DNA of 37,882 nucleotides from Chloroflexota bacterium (GTDB lineage: Bacteria; Chloroflexota; Anaerolineae; UBA2200): assembly GCA_030607875.1 (NCBI GenBank), contig JAUWJD010000037.1:1-37882 (forward strand), read 5' to 3'. The notes beneath the pieces are model-generated. The model was not told where the DNA came from, ran no database searches, and saw only the letters and a program-made list of their open reading frames with translations. The number at the start of each line of letters is the position of its first letter. The stretch's first letter is position 1. Below are positions 14,819 to 22,069 of the stretch, in pieces. The translations under genes were made by a program, and so were the position numbers.

Positions 14819-15814
14819 ATGCCCAAACCACGCCTGACCTTCTTTTGCGAGCTCGAAGCCGGCGCGCTGCAGGCCTTGTTCGCCGATCCAGCGGTACTGG
14901 ACGAGCTGGTGGCCCTGGAAGCCAGCGTCAGCCTGGGCATCGTTGACCTGAGCACCGAGCGCGCGGCAGTGGTCCACCGTCTGAACGAAGCAGACGTGCC
15001 CATCATTGCCTGGCAACTGCTACCCAAGGAGCAAGGCTACTGGTTCAACCTGGACAACGCTGCCCAAGCGGCCTCCCGTTACGTCGAGTTCAGACGCTGG
15101 ACCGCGGAACACCGCCTGCGCTGGGACGGCATCGGCCTGGACATCGAGCCAGACATTCGCGAGATGGAAGGCCTGAGAGCGGACCCCTGGCAGTGGCTGC
15201 CCACGGCGTTGAAACGGGCTCTCAACGAGGAACGTCTGCACCGTGCGCAAATGGCCTACAGCGGACTGGTGGGCCAAATTCGCACCGATGGCTATCGCGT
15301 GGATAGCTACCATGTGCCTTTCATCGCCGACGAGCGCAAGGCCGGCTCGACGCTGCTGCAGCGCCTCGCCGGACTCGTGGACATCGTAGTGGACCGTGAA
15401 GTGCTAATGCTGTACAGCAGTCTGTTCCGCCCGCGCGGCCCCGCCATCCTCTGGAGCTATGCCCAGGACGCACAGTCGGTTGCCGTTGGCGTCACCGGCG
15501 GCGGCGTGGAGCTGACTGAAGACACCCCGCCCCTGAGCTGGGACGAGTTCTCCCGTGACCTGCTCTTGGCCCGGCACTGGACGGACGACATCCACATCTT
15601 TAGCCTGGAAGGCTGCGCGCAGCAGGGCTTTCTGCCCAAGCTGTTGGATTTCGATTGGGAGCAGACCTTCACCCCTCCGCTGGCCACGGCAGGACAGGTA
15701 GAGACGTGGCGCAAGACGCTGCGCGCCGGGCTGTGGGCCAGCGCCCACCCCTGGCTGCTGCTCGCCGGGGCCGTGCTCGTGCTCGGATGCACGCGGCGGA
15801 GGAAAAGACGGTGA
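14819..15814 (+). CDS. Membrane-anchored TIM-barrel-like protein of unknown function
   Basis: 331 residues, not assigned to a family. The alternation of strands and helices and the stretch WDGIGLDIEPDI (about residues 102-113) look like a TIM-barrel glycosidase-type active-site strand with acidic residues, but catalysis is not established. The C-terminus (about 305-325) is a hydrophobic helix followed by TRRRKRR, so the protein is anchored with a short basic tail; there is no signal peptide. ATG 14819 follows ggaggg by six bases. A rho-independent-like hairpin lies 50 bases after the stop. Confidence 0.6.
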   Translation: MPKPRLTFFCELEAGALQALFADPAVLDELVALEASVSLGIVDLSTERAAVVHRLNEADVPIIAWQLLPKEQGYWFNLDNAAQAASRYVEFRRWTAEHRLRWDGIGLDIEPDIREMEGLRADPWQWLPTALKRALNEERLHRAQMAYSGLVGQIRTDGYRVDSYHVPFIADERKAGSTLLQRLAGLVDIVVDREVLMLYSSLFRPRGPAILWSYAQDAQSVAVGVTGGGVELTEDTPPLSWDEFSRDLLLARHWTDDIHIFSLEGCAQQGFLPKLLDFDWEQTFTPPLATAGQVETWRKTLRAGLWASAHPWLLLAGAVLVLGCTRRRKRR

Positions 15815-15863
15815 AGGAGATAAGACACCGGCCTGAGCGCCATCGATCCTGAAAACAAGGACG

Positions 15864-15895
15864 GGCGACAGAGAGGTACAGCCCTCTCTGTCGCC
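15864..15895. terminator. Hairpin terminator between convergent genes
   Basis: A perfect 13-bp stem (GGCGACAGAGAGG paired with CCTCTCTGTCGCC) has a 6-base loop. It lies between convergent genes ending at 15814 and 15921 and can serve both. No long T run follows. Confidence 0.65.
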
Positions 15896-15920
15896 TGTGG
15901 CGTTCCACAAGGCCGTGGGA

Positions 15921-17225
15921 TTACTCGATCGTCACCTCGCCACTGCCCAGCAACTCCAGCGGGTGCATCGGCACGTACTGCACGCCCCAGATCTCCACAG
16001 TGTAGGTCCCGGGTTGCAAGCCATTCAGCTCCACGCTCAGCTCGTATCCGCACATGCAGCGACACACCTGGCCAACATTGGTCTCCACGATCTTGATCAC
16101 CGCCCCATCATGTCCAGCGGCCAGGGCCAGTTCAGCGCAGCATACATAGTTCAGCCTCTGAGTTATGTAGATCAGTCCGTCTCGCACGTCAAAGTCTACG
16201 CCTGCCCACGCTGCCAGTTCATCCGGTGACATCGTCTGGTCGCAGGGGCCCACCTCGACTGAGAGCAACACTGGCTGCTCGGCAACCACCTGGCCGTTCG
16301 CCTGCAATGTGCCACTCCACACTGTGCCAGCCCGGCTGTGTGTCAGGAGCACTGCATAGTCTGGCTGCGCCACGACGGGGGAAGACATCACCAGGCTCCA
16401 GTCCCCGCCTCGCCAGATTCGCGTCAAAACACCCGTCAGTCCGGGAGGCGTTATGTCCTCATGAACCCAATCCGGCTGCTGCGCCAGGCCAAGACCAGGA
16501 TAGGTCTCGCTGAAATAGTTCAGCAAGAAGCGAAAAGCGTGCTCTGGATCGCTGGGGGCCGGTTCCTCTCTGGGAATGACCTGCCCATCTGCCTGTAGCG
16601 TTCCGCGCCAGGCCACGCCGTCCTGTACGTGGGTCAGCACCGCCTCGTAGGAAGTGCTCTTCAACGTAGGTCGTGACACCTCCACGCTCCACAGCCCGCT
16701 CTGCCAGACCCAACTCTGGAAGCCGCCAACGACTGGCGGGCTGGCGTCTTCGCGCACCCATTCCGTGTGTTGATCCAGCCCCAACCCGGGATGATTGGCC
16801 ATCAGATAGTCCAGAAGGGCCTGCAGTGTGCGCTGCGGAGCAGGCCGCACCGACGGATTTGCATCTCTGGCCATCACAAAGCGACCGCGCTCGTCGCCGT
16901 GCAGTTCGTACATCTTGCCATCCGCCTCCAGCACAATGCGATAACCAGGCGTGATGACCTGGGCATACAGCTTCCCAGGTTCAGGTGCGCCCAGGCTGGC
17001 GTCGGGCCATTCGACAGCCTCCACGCTGAGCACCGTGATCAGCTTGGGATCCACCGCCAGCCGCTTGGCCAGCTCGGCAGCCGCTGCATCAACGACTGCC
17101 AGCATCGCTTGATCGCTCATTTCCGTTGGGGTCCCCAGTTTGTCCACCTGGGCACCAGGAGCACAGCCTGTCGCCAGTGCCAGCCCCAAGACCGCACTCA
17201 ACAGATACCACCAGACACTTTTCAT
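15921..17225 (-). CDS. Lipoprotein with two internal repeats
   Basis: 434 residues. The signal peptide ends in a lipobox LATGC at residues 17-21, so it is a membrane-anchored lipoprotein. After about residue 35 there is a module with WPDASLGAPEPGKLYAQVITPGYRI, common in Chloroflexota surface proteins. Two homologous units follow, about 132-217 and 229-313, sharing YPGLGL or HPGLGL, W(V/I)...GxWS(V/L), an (A/T)VLLTH-like strand and GTLQA(D/N)GQV. A Cys-rich stretch (CRCMCG) is near residue 390. Ribosome site aagggag. Function unknown. It follows the gene ending at 17326 in the same direction, probably one transcript. Confidence 0.72.
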   Translation of the reverse strand: MKSVWWYLLSAVLGLALATGCAPGAQVDKLGTPTEMSDQAMLAVVDAAAAELAKRLAVDPKLITVLSVEAVEWPDASLGAPEPGKLYAQVITPGYRIVLEADGKMYELHGDERGRFVMARDANPSVRPAPQRTLQALLDYLMANHPGLGLDQHTEWVREDASPPVVGGFQSWVWQSGLWSVEVSRPTLKSTSYEAVLTHVQDGVAWRGTLQADGQVIPREEPAPSDPEHAFRFLLNYFSETYPGLGLAQQPDWVHEDITPPGLTGVLTRIWRGGDWSLVMSSPVVAQPDYAVLLTHSRAGTVWSGTLQANGQVVAEQPVLLSVEVGPCDQTMSPDELAAWAGVDFDVRDGLIYITQRLNYVCCAELALAAGHDGAVIKIVETNVGQVCRCMCGYELSVELNGLQPGTYTVEIWGVQYVPMHPLELLGSGEVTIE

Positions 17226-17325
17226 CGCTCATCCACTCCCTTTTTCATTTCCGGCATAAGGACGCCACAGAGACGCCTGAGGTTCCCTTCTTGCAGCACC
17301 GATGGAGGGCGAAAGAGCAAGGCGA

Positions 17326-18231
17326 TCAGTATGCTCGCCACCAGTCCAGGCGCGAGCGCGGATCCATCAGCGTGCCCGTGTCCCTGATAGCGATGACCAC
17401 TTCGTTGCCGATCGCACGGCCAAGAGCCTGGCGAGAACGCAGCGCTGGCAGGGGGTGTGGCTGGGCGAACCGCTCGCCACGATTGTTTGCCTGGTACAGG
17501 GCCAGCAGGCTGGGCTCTACACAAACGCCGTCCACGTGGAAGGTGTAGCCGGACACTACGTTGTCCTCACGCGTGTATTTGAGCGTGATGCGTTCATCGC
17601 TGGCGTACAGAACCAGCACCGCATAGCCATTCCCAATGCTGTAGCCGGAGTCGGGCACGTGCAGAATCTCACCAGGGGTCGTCCTCAGCCCTAGTGCGGT
17701 CACCGGCGGCCAGGCCGTCAATGGCCCACGGCGCATGTGTGCCCAAGCCCAGCTATAGACCTGGTAGGCATTGGCAAAGGTGGGCAGACGCCCCTGGGCG
17801 AACAGGCCGTGGAACTGAGGCGCGTTCGCATCGTGAGAGCCAGCATAGTCCACCAGTTGCCGGGGGGCAGAACTGGGCACCCAGCCCTGGACAGCCAGGT
17901 TCAAGTCAGGGTGCGCCTCCGCCGGGATATGAGGGCCCGGCGGGTATGCCGTCTGTGTGGTGTAGCTCTCTCCCGGGATCGGCTGACAGCCTTCTGTATG
18001 CGCCACAGTGGGCATGTGCATGTAGTACTGCGTCCCCGTGGCAGAAAAGGATGTCGTAGCAGAAGGCTGTGCTAAAGCTGCAAGTGAAATACCTGCAGCA
18101 GGGTGCCCAGGGGCAATGGCCAGGAGGCCCACTGTCAGGACCACCGCACCAAGTCTCGCTATCCTTTTGCTGGCGTGCCAATGAGCCGACAGGGAGTTTG
18201 GGTGCGCTGGTTGCGGAGAATGTGTCCTCAT
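17326..18231 (-). CDS. Secreted protein of unknown function
   Basis: 301 residues from the ATG at 18231; an upstream TTG at 18267 would add twelve. An N-terminal export signal is suggested by basic residues then LGAVVLTVGLLAIAPG, followed by a Ser/Thr-rich stretch. The body has GYSIGNGYAVLVLYASDERITL and YTFHVDGVCVEPSLLALY, a beta-rich region seen in uncharacterised Chloroflexota proteins. I assign no function. No strong ribosome site is visible. The gene precedes the repeat lipoprotein by 100 bases. Confidence 0.65.
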   Translation of the reverse strand: MRTHSPQPAHPNSLSAHWHASKRIARLGAVVLTVGLLAIAPGHPAAGISLAALAQPSATTSFSATGTQYYMHMPTVAHTEGCQPIPGESYTTQTAYPPGPHIPAEAHPDLNLAVQGWVPSSAPRQLVDYAGSHDANAPQFHGLFAQGRLPTFANAYQVYSWAWAHMRRGPLTAWPPVTALGLRTTPGEILHVPDSGYSIGNGYAVLVLYASDERITLKYTREDNVVSGYTFHVDGVCVEPSLLALYQANNRGERFAQPHPLPALRSRQALGRAIGNEVVIAIRDTGTLMDPRSRLDWWRAY

Positions 18232-18336
18232 GCGCTCAATTATGAGCCAAAAGCGGGCTAAACGCAAACCAGGCCCGCTTCACGCAAGCTCAAGCGGAGC
18301 ACATACCTCACCGCAAATGAGCCCACGACGGCATCG

Positions 18337-19149
18337 CTAGTACATGCGCACAATCTCGCGATAGCTGCGAGGTCGTCGAATTTGCAGCAACTGCGTGTCC
18401 TCGCGGTTCTTCTTCACCTCATCCAGATCAATGATCGCCACACCATAGCCTTCTACTCCCTCATCCAGCGTGCTGTATACTTCGCCCTGCGGCCCAACGA
18501 TCAGACTGCCACCAAAAAAGTCGTAGGTGTATTCCTCGCCGACGCGATTGGCTGCGGTCACGAAAAGCGAGTTCTCCAACGCCCGCGTGAACACGTAATT
18601 GCGCCAGGCAGTGCTGTGGGGACGCTCCCAGTTGGCACAAATGCACAACAATTCGGCGCCTTGCATGGTCAGACAACGCGCGGCCTCGGGAAAGGCCAGA
18701 TCCCAGCCCAGCAACAGGCCAAGCATTCCAAACGATGTTTCGCTGACAACAAAGCGATAGCCCGGCCGGAAAGCCAGTCGCTCTTCCCCACGCAGGTGGA
18801 TCTTGCGATAGGTATGATGCACCTCACCCTGGGGGTCAATCAGAACCGCCGAGTCATAGATGATGCTTTCGACTTTCTGTTTCTCTACCATGCCAAAGGC
18901 CAGGTGTACCCTGAAGTCGGCGGCACGCTCGGCCAGGTAATTCGTGACACGGCCTGGCACCTGCTCTGCCAAATCAGCAAAACGCACTCCACACTCATAG
19001 CCGGTGGTAACCAACTCTGGAAAGACAATCAAGTCCACTTTCTGAGCTCGGCAGATGTCCTGCACCCACTTGCCCATGCGCTCGAGGTTGGTCTCCACCT
19101 CGCACAACTTGGGAGACATCTGTACGGTAGCCACAGTGATCTGTCTCAT
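18337..19149 (-). CDS. Nitrilase-superfamily protein with catalytic Cys replaced by Gly
   Basis: 270 residues with the full carbon-nitrogen hydrolase fold. Two of the three catalytic residues are present: Glu45 (FPELVTTGY) and Lys116 (YRKIHLRGEE). The nucleophile position, normally Cys in a (I/L)C(Y/W)D motif, is Gly148 in LLLGWDLAFPE; the codon is GGC where TGC would give Cys. Amide or nitrile hydrolysis by the usual route should be impossible. The rest, including the expected ANWERP and LxNxxF regions, is conserved, so it may be a recent mutation or a binding protein. The ATG at 19149 suits the ribosome site aaggaggt better than the one at 19152. Confidence 0.88.
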   Translation of the reverse strand: MRQITVATVQMSPKLCEVETNLERMGKWVQDICRAQKVDLIVFPELVTTGYECGVRFADLAEQVPGRVTNYLAERAADFRVHLAFGMVEKQKVESIIYDSAVLIDPQGEVHHTYRKIHLRGEERLAFRPGYRFVVSETSFGMLGLLLGWDLAFPEAARCLTMQGAELLCICANWERPHSTAWRNYVFTRALENSLFVTAANRVGEEYTYDFFGGSLIVGPQGEVYSTLDEGVEGYGVAIIDLDEVKKNREDTQLLQIRRPRSYREIVRMY

Positions 19150-19205
19150 CATACCTCCTTGGAGAAAACGTGGTCAGCAGTAGAACGCATGTGCTAATCG
19201 ACATC

Positions 19206-19234
19206 ATTATATCCTATCTTCACGTTTTCGTCAA
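19206..19234 (-). promoter_or_regulatory. Promoter of the nitrilase-like gene
   Basis: On the minus strand TTGACG (19234-19229), a 17-base spacer and TATAAT (19211-19206) form a near-consensus housekeeping promoter about 55 bases before the start codon. Confidence 0.75.
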
Positions 19235-19523
19235 GCAGCTCATCTGCGTGGTAGGGCAATCGCATTCTCGGCAGACCGCACTTTCAAGTGAGGCATAGTC
19301 CGCAAAATCGCGCTCTTTGTCGGGCATGAATCCAAGAAAGCGGCTGGGGACGACACCTTCGGCTGAGGCGGCCCGAACAGGATGCAGCTGAGCAATCTCC
19401 AACCACCGGAAAGAGCAGATTGCTTCGCCCTACGGGATCGCAATGACAGACCGCAGTAGCCCAGGGGGCATGCAGAGCAGCACAGCCAATGCAACAGCCC
19501 TGATCACAACAAGACCAACGCTG
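19235..19523. other. Gene-free stretch with a possible dispersed repeat
   Basis: No gene is supported on either strand. The segment near 19410-19447 (agattgcttcg ... gcaatgaca) resembles short GATTGCTTCG/CGCAATGACA repeats scattered in many bacterial genomes. This is from memory, with no second copy in the window. Confidence 0.3.
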
Positions 19524-19552
19524 TTGACCAGGCTCTGCCTCAGTGCTATAAT
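19524..19552 (+). promoter_or_regulatory. Promoter of the AlaX-type gene
   Basis: TTGACC (19524-19529), 17-base spacer, TATAAT (19547-19552) with TGC before it as an extended -10. Strong match to a housekeeping promoter. Transcription would begin about 60 bases before the start codon. Confidence 0.75.
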
Positions 19553-19619
19553 GTGGACCACTTCAGACACGTTACCCTCCGGACCGGGGCGTGCCAGTCA
19601 GACGAGGAAATCAGGAACA

Positions 19620-20837
19620 ATGGTGACCCAACGCCTGTACTACAAAGACGCTTATCGCATTGAATTCGATGCCAACGTACTACGCTCCATACCGGGCCAC
19701 AAAGATACCATAGGCATCATCCTAGATCGTACTTGCTTCTACCCCACTTCAGGCGGCCAACCATGCGATACCGGCACACTGGACTCCCAGCCCGTCTTCG
19801 ACGTGCTGGAGCAAGACGGAGAGATCGTGCATTGGATCGCTGGGAAACTCCAGAGCACGTCCGTCCACGGACGCATTAACTGGCCACGCCGCTTCGACCA
19901 CATGCAACAGCACACCGGCCAACACATCCTCTCGCAAGCCTTCTTGCGAGTCCTCAAGGCGCAGACCGTCTCCTTCCACCTCGGTGAGGAATCATCAACG
20001 ATTGACCTCGATCGCTCAACCCTGGAAGCCAGTGAAGCCGAGGCCGTCCAAGACCTGGCCAACGAAGTAGTGTTCGCTGATCGGGTCGTCGTCGCGAAAT
20101 TCGTAACGCCGGAGGAGTTCTCCGCCCTTGAGTTGCGCAAAAGCCCTGCCGTGGAAAAAGACATCCGCATCGTGCAGATCGAAGGATTCGACGGCTCACC
20201 CTGCGGCGGTACCCATTGCTCCCGCACAGGACAGATCGGGCCGATTGCCATACGCAAGCATGAACGACGTAGCCAGGAGACCCGTGTGGAGTTCCTGTGT
20301 GGCTGGCGCGCGCTGCGAGACCACCGCTGGAAGACGCGTGCAATCAACGAGCTAGCCTTGGCTTTCAGCGTGAAGGACATGGAGCTGCCAGAAGCTGTCT
20401 TTCGTCTGATGCAGGAAGCGACCGAGAACCGTCGCGAACTGCATCGCTTGCGCGATGAGTTGCTGCACATAGAGGCAGCCAAGCTGCTTGGCAAAGCCAC
20501 GCCGTGGAAGGATACCCGGGTTGTGCTGCGTGCTTTCGATGAACGAGAGCCACAACAAGTGCGCAAGCTGGCTTCGTTCGTCGTCGAGTGCGAGAAGGCC
20601 ATCGCCTTGTTGGGCATATCAGGCACACAGGCACGCCTGATCTTTGCTTGCAGCAAAGACTCACCCATTGACGTGGCTATCCTGTTGAAAGGGACGTGTC
20701 TGCATTTTGGCGGGAACGGCGGGGGACAGCCACATCTGGCTCAAGGCGGCGGATTTCCCGGAGACAAAGTAGGCGAAGCTTTGGAATGGGCCTACCAAAC
20801 GCTGACTGCGAAGCGAAAAGGAAAGAAGAATGCATAA
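19620..20837 (+). CDS. AlaX-type alanyl-tRNA editing protein (long form)
   Basis: 405 residues. The N-terminus resembles the AlaRS editing domain: FYPTSGGQPCDTG, then the zinc motif HTGQHIL (about 98-104) and CGGTHC (about 195-200), giving the HxxxH and CxxxH ligands. The C-terminus has a DHHA1-like domain ending in GGGQPHLAQGGG. Long AlaX proteins hydrolyse Ser-tRNA(Ala) or Gly-tRNA(Ala) in trans. ATG 19620 is chosen from homology at the N-terminus; the frame is open further upstream but crosses the promoter. The gene overlaps the next by 8 bases, so the pair is cotranscribed and probably coupled. Confidence 0.88.
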   Translation: MVTQRLYYKDAYRIEFDANVLRSIPGHKDTIGIILDRTCFYPTSGGQPCDTGTLDSQPVFDVLEQDGEIVHWIAGKLQSTSVHGRINWPRRFDHMQQHTGQHILSQAFLRVLKAQTVSFHLGEESSTIDLDRSTLEASEAEAVQDLANEVVFADRVVVAKFVTPEEFSALELRKSPAVEKDIRIVQIEGFDGSPCGGTHCSRTGQIGPIAIRKHERRSQETRVEFLCGWRALRDHRWKTRAINELALAFSVKDMELPEAVFRLMQEATENRRELHRLRDELLHIEAAKLLGKATPWKDTRVVLRAFDEREPQQVRKLASFVVECEKAIALLGISGTQARLIFACSKDSPIDVAILLKGTCLHFGGNGGGQPHLAQGGGFPGDKVGEALEWAYQTLTAKRKGKKNA

Positions 20838-21687
20838 AATCGCCGAGGGAATATACTTTGAGAACGCCTATATCTCTGGCAATGTAGGCTGCATTCTGAC
20901 CGAAGAAGGCGCCGTGCTAATTGATTCTCCCATGGTGCCCAAAGATGCCTGGGACTGGCTCAAGCAGATCGCTTCCGTAACCAAGCAAGGTATTGCCTTG
21001 CTGATTAACACAGACTACCGCGTTGAGCACATCCTGGGGAATTGCTTCTTCCCCCCTACAGTGACGATTGCCCATCAGGCTGCGTGGATAGAGATGCAGC
21101 GCTATGACGAGACATTCCTGCAACGCTACATGAGCCACCATAAGCACTACCAAGAAGCCATTCGATCCGACCTGACCAAGGCGCGTATCGTGCTCCCCGA
21201 ACTGACAATGACCGCAGATATGACCGTGTACAAAGCAGACCGAGTTCTGCGTTTGATTCACGCTGGCGGGCACACATCCGCGAGTATCATGCTCCACCTG
21301 GCCAAAGAGCGTATCCTTTTCGCTGGCAATGTTATTGTCACGGGAGAACACCCCACCCTAAACCACGCCAACACGATGAGATGGCTGCATGCTTTGGAAA
21401 TGCTCCGCGCGATGGATGACGTGGACATCATTGTGCCTGGCCGTGGTGAACCCTGCAATCTTTCGGCCACGGAAATCTTGACCGACTACATCACCAAGAT
21501 ACGTGAGCGTGTGTATGAGTACTACTCCAGTGGCTACACGCGACGAGAGACGGTGGACAAGGTGAAAATGGAAGACTTTTTTGGGGTGCCACCTGAAAGA
21601 CGCACGGAGATCGAACGCCGCATCAGAGGCAGCGTGGAACGCGTGTATGACGAGTTCAAGAAAGGGCCAGCCAGAAGGCGACGTTGA
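20830..21687 (+). CDS. MBL-fold protein with most metal ligands lost
   Basis: 285 residues with the metallo-beta-lactamase fold order: VLIDSP, then the metal loop, GGHTSAS, LFAGN and VPGRGEP. The HxHxDH loop is NTDYRVEHILGN here, so its ligands read Asp62, Arg64, Glu66, His67. The bridging Asp after LFAG is Asn and the last His in PGHG is Arg. Only the two central His positions remain, so a normal binuclear zinc site is unlikely. The C-terminus (about 220-285) is a basic helical tail. It overlaps the AlaX-type gene and probably works with it or with the same RNA substrate, which is inference. Confidence 0.8.
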   Translation: MHKIAEGIYFENAYISGNVGCILTEEGAVLIDSPMVPKDAWDWLKQIASVTKQGIALLINTDYRVEHILGNCFFPPTVTIAHQAAWIEMQRYDETFLQRYMSHHKHYQEAIRSDLTKARIVLPELTMTADMTVYKADRVLRLIHAGGHTSASIMLHLAKERILFAGNVIVTGEHPTLNHANTMRWLHALEMLRAMDDVDIIVPGRGEPCNLSATEILTDYITKIRERVYEYYSSGYTRRETVDKVKMEDFFGVPPERRTEIERRIRGSVERVYDEFKKGPARRRR

Positions 21688-21769
21688 GAGCATGATGCAG
21701 GGAACCTGACATGTGCAGCGGACGTCCTCAATCTGCAAAGATTGATCTATGATTGGGGAGTACGCCCAT

Positions 21770-21862
21770 ATGCACAAGGTTGTTGGATTACTGTTGCTGT
21801 TCGCTTTCGGTATATCTATGATCGTGAATGGATGTGGGATCCTGCTGCCCATGCTACCGTAG
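21770..21862 (+). CDS. Possible 30-residue lipoprotein-like peptide
   Basis: A 30-codon frame reads MHKVVGLLLLFAFGISMIV followed by NGCGILLPMLP. It has a basic start, a hydrophobic core and a lipobox-like VNGC, so it could be a tiny lipoprotein. Ribosome site ggggag lies 9 bases before the ATG. It sits alone between the MBL-fold and GH31 genes. It could also be the 5' remnant of a longer lipoprotein. Evidence is only the signal-like sequence and the ribosome site. Confidence 0.4.
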   Translation: MHKVVGLLLLFAFGISMIVNGCGILLPMLP

Positions 21863-22069
21863 AGCAACGTCCCCCACGTGTTCGAACTCTCCTCGTCTGT
21901 TCCGTTTGGAAGCCGTTCTGCAACCTCTGTGAACCGCCTGGTCAGTCGCTGGAGGCGTCCATCCCCAACATCAGGACGCCCAAAGCAGCTTGCCTTGCTG
22001 CCCATTGTCCGGTTCCGGTCTATCGTCGATGAGGAGATTATCTCGTAGCCAAACGAAAGGACCCATGCC
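21863..22069 (+). other. Intergenic, nothing recognised
   Basis: Between the small peptide frame and the glucosidase no gene or clear promoter was found. An antisense open frame runs across it into the MBL gene and has no family features. Confidence 0.4.

Noticed and set aside
19739..20668. 309-codon antisense open frame over the AlaX-type gene
   Set aside because: Ser/Arg-rich shadow with no domain; zinc motifs are on the plus strand.
21870..21930. GTTCGAACTC string considered as a tRNA T-loop
   Set aside because: No acceptor, D or anticodon stems can be formed around it.
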